This document shows positions 11,037 through 22,339 of a stretch of 64,000 nucleotides of DNA, piece after piece; within the stretch, counting starts at the first letter, position 1; every line of letters starts with the position of its first letter. The notes below the pieces were generated by a model. The model was not told where the DNA came from. It worked only from the letters and a program-made list of their open reading frames with translations, and did not search any database. Origin of the DNA: Sphagnum magellanicum (taxonomy: Eukaryota > Streptophyta > Sphagnopsida > Sphagnales > Sphagnaceae); the NCBI GenBank assembly GCA_021904315.1, contig CM038926.1, positions 4,388,390 to 4,452,389 on the forward strand. The letters run 5' to 3'. A program made the position numbers and the translations under genes.

Positions 11037-12626
11037 ATTTTCCAATTTACAAAACACATTTTTTTCCCATTTTTCTTCTTTGGACCCCTCCAACTTTCAA
11101 ACCTCATTTAACTTTTTAATTTCTTATTCATTTTAAATGATTTAAAATGTTATCCACTTGAAATTTTACAAATCATTTTTGAACTCTAATAGTAACAAAA
11201 TAACATATAAGGAATTTTTTGGGTGTTTGGGAACTAGCCTTTATAGTGTTGGGTGGTTTGTTTTTTTGAATTCTTGACCCTTATACTTTGGGGGGTTGTA
11301 GCTTTTTCAATTTTATTCCATTTTCAATGACTTTTAACACGCTAAATGTGCTAGTAGGAGGGGGGTTCAAGTTTTGTTTAAACACCAAAAACAATGGAGC
11401 CTTCCCCTTGAATCTAGCTTGCATGAAGCACTTAACTATTCTAGTTGTAACTTGATTACAGCTCCATTTGTAACTAAGAAATAACTAAAAGATTTAACCC
11501 ATATGTTTTGTCTTCAAATGCCATGTTATAAATTATATAAAAAAGGAGCTTGTTCTCTTATATTCTCACATTGAAATACAAGTGCCATTTTGGGATGAGC
11601 TCAAAAGAGCTTAACCCAAAGGCTAAACGTTTTAAAAAAAATTCATAGCTATTTTTTAGTTCACTTTATATTGTGCTTTCCTACCTACTTACCACCTAGG
11701 TAAGTAAGTAAGTCCTATTTTTTTACCTACCTACCTATGGTTATGTACAACTTACCTAGCTATTCAAATATGTATTTATATTTATTTATATTTATTTATA
11801 TTTTTCCAAAATACACTTAAATACGCCGTGTGACAATATTTTTTATTATGCCATGTGTCATAATTTCGGACCATCATTAATAATCATAATGAACGATGGA
11901 GATCAATATTTTGAAAAGAAAATAATTTATCCAAAAAATTTCATAGTACCACATGGGTCCAAAATTTTTAAGGTGTACCAAAATCTTGTCACAACGTCAT
12001 CTTTTTATGTCTACCTAGTCCTTTTTTACCATGTAAAGACACATTTATAAATGATTATAATGGAATCTAAAATTTTAATGGTTTGAAATATAGTCCTTTT
12101 GAAAATTTTAATAACTTTTGATTCATTATTTTTTATGGGGATCAAAATATAAGGTAAAAAAATATTGTAATAAGGATTAGGCCTTTCTCATCCAATGTGG
12201 TACACCTTAAAAAAATTTCACCCACATGTCATATTTTAATAAATGGATGATAATTAATGATGTTAACATGACATGATGGGTGCAGTTATAATGGAGTTGC
12301 ATAATAGTTGAAAATTAGTTGTTTTGATAGAGTTGCAATGAATCGCATCGTATATACAATGAGTTACAACTTGTTCGTTAGCACTCACGATGTATAAATA
12401 TAATGAGTTGTAAGTGTCCTCTATAATTCAAAAATGAGTTGGAAGGCTAATTACAAAACCCCCCTTTTCCACATAATGAATTAATTAGTTACAAATTTCA
12501 AATTCAGCCAAAAAATCAAAACCAATGTTGGGACCTAGAATTTTCATTTATACTTCAAAATGACGGACATGCCTTCTGATCAGGTCCTTTACTATAGCAC
12601 CTTTGAGGGTGTACTAGGGCTTGAAG
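11037..12626. other. AT-rich filler with simple repeats and a weak inverted repeat
   Basis: No gene seen. It contains an ACCT/TAAG-rich tract near 11685-11745, a (TATTTATA)n tract at about 11770-11803, and a degenerate inverted repeat. In that repeat ACATGGGTCC...TTAAGGTGTACC near 11950 is mirrored by GGTACACCTTAA...CCCACATGT near 12200. The inverted repeat may be an eroded MITE of about 400 bp. Confidence 0.4.
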
Positions 12627-13575
12627 ACGAAGGTTTATGCACAAAGTGCATATTCATCCAATAAAATGACAAAGAAAGGACGAAGGTTTATGCACAAAAT
12701 GTCACAACCCCACTTTGGCCAAGTGTGGGGGTGAAGCCCAACACTTGGAAAAGTTGGAGGTTTGGAGTCCTTCGGGACTCCCAAATGTTTAGAGCTCGAC
12801 AGAAAGGCCCAAAACAACTCGCATTGAGGCGTTCTTGGTGTCATTGGAAAGGTCTTGAATCGTAGATATCGAAAATGGCCTCGCATTGGCCATTCAGACA
12901 TCTGTAGCCCAAGTTATGGGCAAAAGAAGGGCCGGGAGTCAAACTGGCAGTTTGACTCCCGACCACTAAAAGTCGGGAATCGACCTCTTCCCGACGTCGC
13001 CTTGAAGAGTACGACACGGCGTTGGAAAGCTCTCAACAAGAGCTACAACTTTGATTGAGGACTCGTCCCGATCTGAGCTCGGGGCGAGGAGTTATGGCCG
13101 CTCAAAGTCCCGGGAGTCCAGCCGGGACACTTTCGGGACACTTTCGGGACTCCATTTCAGGAGTCCCAACAAAATGTGCCATTCGGGTGTAGCCTCCGCG
13201 ACCAGCCGCAGAGAATACTATAGGGAGTAAGGTGGTGGCTTACTCCCGAGTCCGGGCTGTGGTGAGTCTTGTGTGTTCAAGTGCCCGTGGCAAGTCCCAA
13301 CACCCAAGGGTGTCCCGAATGCTAAACTAACCTTTTTTGGTGGGTTTTTGAATGCAGATTCACACGAGCTAAACTAGTCCCTCTTCCTAGTCTAATCCCT
13401 GGGCTCCCAACTCGACCCTCTACCCCTTTTTAGAGTTGGAAGCCGGGAGCGTGCTACTAAGTCGCAATTTCCGCAACTTGACTTTGTGAAACCCTCAAGT
13501 GGGTTTCACCCCGTGACTTGGGAGCACGTCACAAAGTGCCTATTTTTCCGATAAAATGACAAGGAAAAAACCTAG
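12627..13575. repeat. 53-bp tandem duplication split by an LTR
   Basis: One unit (12627-12679, beginning GACGAAGGTTTATGCACAAAG) is followed by a second that starts at 12680. The second is interrupted at its GCACAAA site by a family A LTR and resumes at 13534 with CAAAGTGCCTATTT. The first unit therefore shows what the insertion site looked like before the LTR arrived. Confidence 0.8.
12700..13533 (+). mobile_element. solo LTR, family A (GC-rich, CpG-preserved copy)
   Basis: It starts TGTCACAACC and ends GCACGTCA. The flanks CAAAA and CAAAG fit a 5-bp target duplication with one change. It is collinear with the other copies but shorter and richer in G+C, keeping many CpG sites lost elsewhere (for example GGGAATCGACC, CCCGACGTCG). 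This suggests a younger insertion, a different subfamily, or less methylation. The TATA-like ACTATAGGG segment lies near 13217. There is no internal region. Confidence 0.88.
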
Positions 13576-14205
13576 TACTTACTAAATTTCAGGCTAACTG
13601 GTAGTTCTCTCTATTACATTAGCAAACTTGGCCATTGGTGGGCGTAATTTGGGAAACAAACGTTTGTTTCCATAATTTACCACTATTACACCACCCAAAC
13701 AAATTACACATAGTTTGGCTGTGGGCAATTTCATAGATATAGCTATAATTAACATAAAAATAGTCGTATTAGCTGGAGAATTATTCATTTTCAATTTGCG
13801 CGCTAATTATTGATCCCCAAAAATACTAAACTAACGTTAATATAACTAAATGGAAAAGCATGCAAAAAACCAGGCCACTGAAAAAACTTAACCAATCAAC
13901 CTCCTTATTATCCCATAAATGACTATTCAAGATCATCAATGTAACAAAAATCCATTATACGTATCTTATATTTACATATCATATCATTTACATTACAAGC
14001 AAAATCTAGGTTTCATTTTGCTTAAACCCAATAAATAAGCATTTACCTTATCATTTGATTTACACCATTCATAATATAAGTAAACATTTCCATATCTTTT
14101 ATACCCGATCGATTTATTATTTGAGAAAAGAAAAAGCGCACAAAAACGAGCAAGTAATAAATGCACTGCTTTCTAGATTCCACTATTTACCAAAAACACT
14201 TATAA
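13576..14205. other. AT-rich interval, no gene recognised
   Basis: Nothing I can name. Because it abuts the mitochondrial insert, part of it could also be organelle spacer, but I see no conserved mitochondrial landmark. Confidence 0.3.
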
Positions 14206-14210
14206 CATTT

Positions 14211-14281
14211 GGCGGGAATAGGATTTGAACCTACAACATTCAGATTATGAACATGACGAGTTACCAATTACTCTATCCCGC
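14211..14281 (-). pseudogene. trnfM: mitochondrial initiator tRNA-Met (CAU), decayed copy
   Basis: The minus strand folds as a tRNA. A GCGGGA acceptor arm pairs with TCCCGC. The D-arm is GAGTAATTGGTAACTC, the anticodon loop is TTCATAA with anticodon CAT, and the T-arm is GTAGGTTCAAATCCTAT. The pattern follows plant mitochondrial tRNA-fMet rather than nuclear tRNA-Met. The anticodon stem (TCATG against TCTGA) has a mismatch and a wobble pair, and no CCA is encoded. With the neighbouring 5S remnant this is a relic of organelle DNA, not a working nuclear tRNA gene. Confidence 0.8.
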
Positions 14282-14927
14282 GAGCATAATAGAGTTTATT
14301 CAACTGCAAATTTTTTTTTTTTTGCACAACAATTATCTGCCCGGCCCTAAGTATAGCCTTTTTTTATAAGTATCGTATTTTATTGCCAAATTTCTCTATG
14401 GTAATTCATCTCTCGACTAAAGTCTTGCATAGCAATACTTTGGGACTTAGCCCCCAAAGCAAGAACCATCGGGCAATTGTTTGTTTATCATTGCTTTGTG
14501 TAACTTTATTTAACAAGCAAAACGTAAAGCTAACTAAGCAAGTCCTTTGGCCTGCCTGAAAGACAGTTGCAAAGCTGCTTTCTTCGAAGATATTTGCAAA
14601 TATTTCATAGCCCAGTTCATCATCATGCATGGTCAATAAAATCTTTTTTAGCGTCATCAATCGGCACACGCCTGCTTTTTTTCTTTGTTAGGCTTACTAC
14701 ATTTTCTCGCTTTGCATTTGATTTTAGGAAGCCACATCCCCCCCCCCCCGTACTACCCCCCATTTCGTGCCCTCTATAAGCTTCGTCAAAGTCACTTTAT
14801 GGATTTTATTTATTGGAGCCTTCACTTGCTTTGGCGCCCGCAGAAAGGGCCCACCCAATCAATAAAATTTTACGGCAAAATTTTTTTTTACTATGCACAT
14901 TGGAACTTTAAATTAGATTAAGTACGT

Positions 14928-15048
14928 TGTCCAGGCTTATACCATGTCTCCCAAAATTTATAAATCAATACATATGCCATAAGACGATTTCACATTTCGA
15001 GGTCGGAATGGGATCGGGTGTTTTCACATCTTACCATAGTGCTCGGAA
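14928..15048 (-). pseudogene. rrn5: mitochondrial 5S rRNA, decayed copy
   Basis: Read on the minus strand the segment runs from CCGAGCACTATGGTAAGATG through GTGAAAACACCCGATCCCAT and TTCCGACCTCGA to GGGAGACATGGT and AAGCCTGGA. These are the ordered landmarks of plant mitochondrial 5S rRNA. The central CACCCGATCCCATTCCGACC block is intact, while the terminal stem and the middle arm carry substitutions. I find no convincing 18S rRNA 3' end to its right, where it would lie in many plant mitochondria. Confidence 0.85.
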
Positions 15049-15129
15049 GCGCATAGCGATTAATGAATAGAATAAAGACTCTACTTGCCTAGTCGTAGGT
15101 TTCCTTTGTTCACTAAGGCAGGCTACATA

Positions 15130-17940
15130 GGTGCTCTTTGGATTGGTAGGTGTATTTGAGGTTGAATGGAAGACTCCTCGTCACAACATTCTAGTTGAAT
15201 TTTTGAAAAACCAAAAGTTGGATTCTGAAAATAACAAAATCAAGGTCATGTTGGGGGAAGAACAAAGAATTATAAACAAACATATGTTGGTAGAGGTTTT
15301 TATAATCTTGTGACAAAGGCAGACCAGGCAGAGATGTTAAATGCTAAAGTAACATTATTAGACATAATTGTTAGAATCCCAAATACTTACAACATCAATG
15401 AAAGGTGGGTTGTAAAGAAAATGAAGTCAAAGTATGTCAATGGAATTGTTGCAATTTTGCTCATTATCTACTAGAAAGATAAGATGCAATATTTTAGCAA
15501 TAAGTCTGCCACAATGATCTCCATAGTCGATCATGGAGAGTTTATCAATTAGGTTGCAATTATGTATTCTCAATTGGTCAAGGAATTGATCAGATGGGAA
15601 AAGGGTTTGAAAAAAAATGATCGAGGGAACAACCAAAAGAGACCAAAAAAGGATGTATGCCATTCTACTAGAGTCCTAGAAATTTTATTTTTTAAGTGGT
15701 TTCCACTAGAAGGAGCAGAGCCATAGGAGAAGAAGAAGCAAGCAAAGCAACCACATGAGGACATGAGAAGAAAGGAGAGTATGAAGGAGAGGTTTATAAA
15801 AAACAAAAGACCTTTAAACCCTACACACATTTTTCTTAAAAAGGAGAAAGAACCAAAGAGTAGGACAAGCAAAATAATAGTTTTGATGTCTTAATATGAT
15901 GATGATGAAGAGAGGGAGACTTTGTAAAAGAGAAAAAAAACACGAGAGGATATTATAATGAGGGGTAATATTAATCTTCAACATGCAGTATAATTATTGA
16001 AGAACCAACAGTAACAACATTAGAAACAAAAGGAGAAATCCATATCTCCTAGGTCTAATCTAAGACCGGATCTCTCCCTTGCAATAATAGAAATCAAATG
16101 GGCATGAACATCAAAGAAGGCCTAAGAAGGAGTTAAAATCTCAAGTTTAGTAAGCATTAGAAGAGCAAATATAGGACCTAGACTTGGATCCTCCATAAGT
16201 ACAATAATCTATTCCAATACCACAGACTAATGAAGGTATGTTACATTCAAGACTAAGTTATGCAACAAGCACAAATGTATTTGGAGAAATTTGGACTGCA
16301 CATAGAGATTTAGGTTCTTCAAGTATAAGTTCCAAAGGTCAGACTCCTAGGTTTCATACATTAGGATCTGTGAAAGGGTTAGAAGCAAACTTGGATGAAC
16401 ATAGGAGGGCTACTAGTATGTTTCAATAAGCAACAAAATATAGTGTACAAATGACCAATATTTTGTTTAGACTTTCTGATTTGGAAATTTTTAAATAGCA
16501 AATCATAGAGAAGGATAGATTTGTCCAAAATCTGCAAAGGGATTTGAAGAAGGAGCAAAAGCTCAAAGTAGAGTTATAATTTAGGAAGAATGTGAATAGT
16601 GAGGTATTAACAGAATCGCAAACAACCATATAGAATATTAATAACATGGAGGAGCACAATAAGGATCTAAAGAACATTAGAGTGGAAAGGGATTCTTTAC
16701 AGGCAACTTTGAAGTAGACATATGCTAATTATTAAAACTTGAAGGCAGAGAAGGATACTCTAAGTGTAGAACACAACAAACTTCAAAGAGACTATAAGAA
16801 TATGGAACAAATTATTTTGAAGCAGCAAAAGGAACTAGAGAGCTTAGAGTGGACATTGGTAATGTATATTAAGTTAAGAATGAGATATAAAGGTAATCTG
16901 ACCAAAAATAAGCATAGATGGACAAAAATTTGCAAAAGTAGGTGGCCTTTAATGAAAAATTACAACAAAATTTGGAGGAGGCCCAAGGAGTCAAGCCTTT
17001 TAGTTATGATAGTGTCTTAAAAGAAAATAGTGAATTTAATAAGCAACATACTTTGCTTCAGGTAAAACTCACGGCATTGTTAATGGAGGAAAATGATGCA
17101 TATTTGTGGTGGGATGCAATGCATGATATTGTTCAGAAAGATATTGGAAAGGTCTATAAATATGAACCTTTAATCCTTTATCCAAAACTAGAAACCTCAT
17201 ATGAGGAAAAAAACAAAGGAAATATTAATGGTGTAAGACCATCAAATATATGAACAAAAGAAGAAGAATTAGGAGACCTCAGGGGAAGGGAGGGTAATTT
17301 TCATAGGGAAGTTGGTGGTATGACATGTGCATTAGAACAAATTTTTAAACTAATAGAATTTGTTTTACATGAAGTTAATTCTCAAGAGTATGCATCTACA
17401 ACCACAAAAATAAGGGAGTAGATATAAATTGAGGACCACAAAACTTAGGAAGTTAAGTAGGATCATATTGAGCTTGCATCAGAACTGCAACAACATGAAC
17501 ATATTTAGATTATATGAGAGTTACAACAACAAGAGCAAACTCATATAACATCAAATTTGAAGTCACATCAAGAGCTACAAGTTACATTAGAGCTGCAACA
17601 ACAAGAGTAGACTTAGATTACATCATATATATAATCATAATAATAGCCACAAATGACATCAAAATTGCAGTCATAGGAGCAGATAGCAACACATTCATCA
17701 AACAATTGCACAACTGTTAATAGAAGCATCATAAGAACAACAACAGACTTTATATACAACAAAGAATCAGACATTGCTTTAATTAGAAATACATGAGCCA
17801 CATACATAGCATATTGTAATATATATAGTTCAAATTGTAGTGTAGCAAGTTCGATGTTAGATTTTTGAATCATAGAATTAGAAACAACATTAGATTTAGC
17901 TTTCTTGACTTACTTTTTGATCCAGAATTCGAGGATGTAA
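15130..17940 (+). pseudogene. decayed coiled-coil reading frame
   Basis: Plus-strand frames with coherent composition run for 2.8 kb but are broken by many stops and shifts, so no intact protein is encoded. The left part (15130-15900) is Lys/Arg-rich. From about 16440 to 17250 successive frames give heptad-like Leu/Glu/Lys sequence, for example EKDTLSVEHNKLQRDY and EKLQQNLEEAQG. From 17450 to 17720 a Gln-rich ELQQQE repeat follows. A line ending in DPEFEDVI near 17930 precedes a G-rich tract. The frame may derive from a mobile element's structural protein or a host coiled-coil gene; I cannot decide. Confidence 0.45.
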
Positions 17941-19029
17941 TTTAGAGTACAGGTGGGGTAATGTTAAGGGAGTAATTACACATGGTAATAGTTAGTTAAT
18001 ATATTTTTATTTACCTACTTATTATTCTAGGAATTACTAGCTAGATTACATAATTTTTGTCATTGTTTGAATTTGACTATAACATAGGATTGTTTTTTTT
18101 GAGTAATATCTTTGGAAAAGAGGAAGAGAAACTATCATTGTAAAACATTGAGTTTTGATGGAATATGAAACAAGAGCACTTTAATTTCTAGAAAAACTTC
18201 AATTCCATAGCCAAATTTGTTATTTTGATGTTTTTATCATACTTTCATTACTAGATTTTAATTTTGAAACTAGATATGAGTAAATCTGAATGAGCAAATT
18301 TATTAGCATTAATTTTATGATATGTTCAGTCCAGATTTAGATCAAAATATACAATTAGGAATTTTATATTTACCAAATACTAAAAAATAATTCAAGCAAT
18401 GTTTTTTTTTGTTTCATTGATCCTCTCCAATGGTTGGCACTAACCATAGCAAAGGACAATCCTTATAAATTGCAAAAACATTGACCTTCTCTCACATACT
18501 TTTCCAATAGACCTTGATCCTTTCCTATAGTCAATACCGATGATTAAATGGAAGGCTTATGACAATTAAAAAATTTCAAAATTTTAATTAAATTTCAGTG
18601 TAGCCCAACACAAGAGGGTAGAGTATGGAAGGATGGTTTTGTGTTTATCAATTGTTTTGACTTTCGCTATGAAGATTCTAGTGTCTCCATTGACTTAGAA
18701 TCGTAATCCAACACCCTCACAATTCCTTCCAAGTTGCCCTACTTCAAAAATTAACAAAGGAAACCCCATAACATAATAAGTCCACAACAAATTGCATAGT
18801 ACAATGAGAAGAATATGTTCTGGTTAAAGATGTCCATATTTCCATAAACCTCCTTGCCACAATCAAATGCTCCTAGCATTTTGTGAACTTGCAATGGAAA
18901 CAATGAAGAATTATTTCATATGAACATTTAAAGTGATCTCTAAACACATGTCTCAAATCAAAAATATAAACATCTAAATGGAAAATTTGGAAAACTTTAT
19001 TCGTTGCAAAAGAAAATGAAAGAAAACCC
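17941..19029. other. no gene recognised
   Basis: AT-rich sequence with short T runs (18070, 18400) and no coherent open frame. The GGTGGGGTAATGTTAAGGGA stretch near 17951 resembles the purine-rich tract before a retroelement 3' LTR, but I could not find matching LTR ends. Confidence 0.3.
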
Positions 19030-19960
19030 AAGGTTTTCATGGCTTTTCGATAATCAACACCAAAGCCATGGCTGAAAAATGGAGAAAAGGAAACTTGGGT
19101 TCTAGGTTCCTTGTATTTAGTTGAGACTCAAGGCTAATCACCCTAGACACTTGTCACAACAATAAGGTGGGGGTTTTCTTTGCTTCTCACAGCAAACGGT
19201 GAGGCCAAGCCCCACACACCTATAGCAAATTTTTTTTTAAAAACCCGAGGGCTTGGAGCCTCAAGCTTTCTTCACTTCTTGAAGCAAAAGGCACGAGCAA
19301 GCATGCCAACGACCTCCTTTGACAAAGAAGGAAACTCCAAGGTTCCAAGCCTCGAGCTTTCTTGATCTTGTGAGTCAGAAACTTGGGGTTAAGTGCCCCA
19401 AATCAGTTGACCACACAAACAAAAAACCCAAGGCTCCAAGCCCCATGGTTTCTTTACTTCTCAAGGTGAAATGCAAGGTTGAACACCTTGCACACATGCA
19501 ACAAAATTGAACAATAAACTTGGGGCTTAGCGCCTTGTGCTTTCTTTGATTCTGGAATGGAAAGGCACGGTGGAGCTTCCTACACACCTATTATAAGTTT
19601 TTTTTTAAAAACCTGGGGCCCAAGCCCCCAGTTTTCTTTGCTTCTCAAGGTGGAAGGTGAGGCCAAGCGCTTTGCACACTTCAACAATATTGGAAAAAAA
19701 CCTGGGGCAACTAACCTTGGGGCTTCTTCGTTTCTTGAAGCAAAAGGCATGGTCAAAGCGCACCCACCCCCTCCTTTGATGAAGAAAAGAACTTCGGGCT
19801 CCAAGCCCCAAGGTTTTTTGACCTCATGAGTCACAACCTGAGGTTGAAAGCCCTAGATCACTTGACCACATAAACAAAAAACTTGAGGTTCCAAGCCTTG
19901 AGTTTTCTTGGTTTTCTAGGTTTCTTCACCCTAAGTGTAACAATGTAAAACAAAAAACGA
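19030..19960. repeat. tandem array of about 92-bp units with higher-order pattern
   Basis: Units repeat the words CTTGGGGCTT/CCAAGCC, GTTTTCTTTGCTTCTCAAGG, AAAAACCTGGGGC and GCACACxxxxAACAA about every 90-95 bp, some eight to nine times, diverged by tens of percent. Related units recur further apart. The CACACCTAT...TTTTTTTTAAAAACC unit near 19205 returns at 19580. The CCTCCTTTGA...AAACTCCAAGG unit near 19312 returns at 19772. That implies a multi-unit higher-order arrangement. Open frames here on both strands are by-products of the repeat. Confidence 0.7.
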
Positions 19961-21609
19961 GTATGGAAGCCCCATAGTGCTTCATTGAAGGCAAAAAATG
20001 AGACGCTTCCCTCTCCACTAATTTCCTAGACAACAAAAGAGAAAAAATAAAAATTGACAATAGAAGAGCTTAAGGGAAGGAAGAAGCTTACCTCTTGGTT
20101 GCTATGAGCTTGAATTTGAAAGTGCTCATCCTTCAACACACATCATAAAACCCTAAAAAATGTTTTTGCTTTTTCACCATTCACAATTCAAAACTTTAAT
20201 TAATTTATTCTTCTTAATCACTTTAGATGAAATAAAATGAATTGGATACAAATGGAATTTTCTTGGTATCCACTTTCTAATTTTTTGCATAGTTTGATGG
20301 TAATTTTTTTTTTGGGGACCAATAGATTGATTCTCTCACAACTCTTACAAAAGTGAAGGCTTGAATATTGAACTTGGGTCCCCATTGTGCCAACCTCTTA
20401 TGTTTCTTGAATGGTTGAGAGTCTCCTTGTAGTGATGGTTTTTCTTTGTTGCCTTTGCTTAGGATTTGTCCACATGAAGCTACTCCCCCTCCTCTTGGGC
20501 ACCTTTTGCATTTCTTAATGTCATTGGTGTCTTGCATTTGGTTTCTATTAAATGCATAAATTTTCTTATTAGCAACGACCTTTTTATAAATTCATCTTTT
20601 GCCTTTGTGTCCTTGAAAGTGGTGCATTTGTGGTTTTAGGTCTTCTATGTATTTGAAAGTAACGCATTTAGGGTTTAGGGTCTTCAAGTGTCAGTGCCCT
20701 AAAACAACACGAATATATTGTTAATGCCGCTATTATTAACTGTTCATTATAACCTTTGGGGGTTGTCACGGTATAGTTTTTGCCATTGACAATTCTCATG
20801 GTTTTTATCCCTATGATTGATAAATGCCATTATTCATTATGTCCCTACTCTCTTTATTATTATGAAATTTGTATCATTCATCTTCTTTAAAAAAAATGAA
20901 CTACCTATTCTTCATATCAGCAACCCAACAACATTTTCCCAAAAGGTCATGTGTGGAAAAATACATTTGTCTTGTACATATATGCCTAACACCATTAATG
21001 TTTCACCTTCCTTAAATTTGATGGTGTATGTACATGGAATTTTTTTGAATGTCCAATTTCAATTAATCATCCATAACATAATGTTAGGTATGTTTTCACA
21101 AGCATGTTCATATCAAATTTTTATGTTACCCATCTCATCAACCTTTATTGATCTCAATGACTATTCTAACGAGGATGTCTTTTTGCATGTGAGTTCTAAC
21201 GTGAATGTATGTGGTTCATTTTTTGCCCTTGGTTTCAAGATTGTCCACTTTGGAGGGCATGCCTTTGAATTTGAATCAAGTTCAAGGTTTTGGAATATTT
21301 TGCTTGGTGCAAAGTGATCGTTGCCATATCAAAATAATTTTGGGTTGAGATTCAGGACAACTCGTTGCTTGGGTCACCTATGTTGTGTGCAAGGTGATTG
21401 TGAAAATTGTGGTGAATGCATTCATATTTTAGTCATAGGTTAGATGCAACTCCTCCATCAGATTCCTCACTTGGATGCATTTTTTTATGCTCCTCCCCTC
21501 TATGTTGCTAATTGCATTGGGAAAATTTATTATCTTGTGCATAAATTCTAATCTTTTTCAAAAGTGGCGATTCATCTTTGGGTACATAATCATCCTATTG
21601 TGAATCGAA
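19961..21609. other. no assigned gene; one 166-codon frame
   Basis: Mostly AT-rich. A plus-strand frame at 20817-21317 would encode 166 hydrophobic residues (many Ile, Phe, Ser, Asn; for example MLGMFSQACSYQIF and GHAFEFESSSRFWN). It has no known motif, no sign of splice partners and no supporting context. It may be a fragment of a decayed element. Confidence 0.3.
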
Positions 21610-22331
21610 AATGCAAAGAATCAAAACCCAATTTCTCGAAGAGTTCTTTATACCATTGGAAAGCTATTGAAACGTAAATGTTTAAAATGGGCTCACATGA
21701 CCCATTTGGACATCTAAAACACAAGTTATGGCCAAAAGAAGGGTCGGGAGTCAAATTGATAGTTTGACTCCTGACCACTAAAAGCCAAGAATTGACTCGA
21801 TTTCCTTGCATGCAAGTGTCATGTGACATACCGTTAAAAAGCTCTCAATGAGGGCTACAACTTTGTTTCAGACCTCATCTCAATTGGAGGTCTGCACACA
21901 AAGTTATGGGGCCCCCAAAGTTGCGGGAGTCCCAACTTAGGTAATTTTGGGACTCCCACTTGGGAGTTCTGGGACAAAAAGCCATTTGGATGTGGGCATC
22001 GTGGAGAGGCATAGAGTATACTATAAGGGGGAAGGTGGTGGCTTCCCTCAAGTCCGGGCCATGGTGAGTCTTGTGAGTCTGAGTTGTTTGTGGCTCGTCC
22101 TAGCACCAAAAGTGCTCCATCTATGCACTAACCATTTTGTGTTGGTTTTGTGCAGGTTTGTGTGAATAGTTGATGCTTGTCACTCTTCCTAGTCCCATCT
22201 TGGAGCTCCAGCACGCCCCTCTACCCCCTCAAAGTGCTGCGAGCTAGGGAGTGTGCCCCGACTCTTTGCTATTTTGCTATTTTCAGTTTGGACTCACATT
22301 TGAGTCCATTAAGGAGCTTGGGAGTGTGTCA
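21610..22331 (+). mobile_element. family A LTR, 5'-truncated
   Basis: Collinear with the right three quarters of the family A LTR: the TTCTTTATACCATTGGAAAG segment, the GGGAGTC words, the TATA-like TATACTATAAGG near 22015, and a GAGTGTGTCA end. The left quarter, including the TGTCG start, is missing, so no target duplication can be read. CpG sites are partly lost. Confidence 0.82.
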
Positions 22332-22339
22332 TTCTAGAA

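Larger units (their letters stand above)
14206..15060 (-). other. nuclear insert of mitochondrial DNA (rrn5 and trnfM)
   Basis: Two plant mitochondrial RNA genes lie in the same orientation: 5S rRNA at the right and, about 650 bp downstream, an initiator tRNA-Met. The spacer contains a run of 12-13 C (about 14740) and GGCGCCCGCAGAAAGGGCCC, wording typical of plant mitochondrial spacers. Both genes carry base changes that disturb their stems, and the surroundings are nuclear repeats. The piece is therefore best read as a transferred, decaying fragment. The outer limits are uncertain by some hundreds of bases. Confidence 0.85.

Noticed and set aside
14211-14281. Functional nuclear tRNA-Met gene
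   Set aside because: The sequence is of mitochondrial initiator type, its anticodon stem has a mismatch and a wobble pair, and it is linked to a mitochondrial 5S relic.
19180-19834. Open frames of 60-90 codons on both strands
   Set aside because: They are produced by the tandem 92-bp repeat and appear on both strands with the same period.
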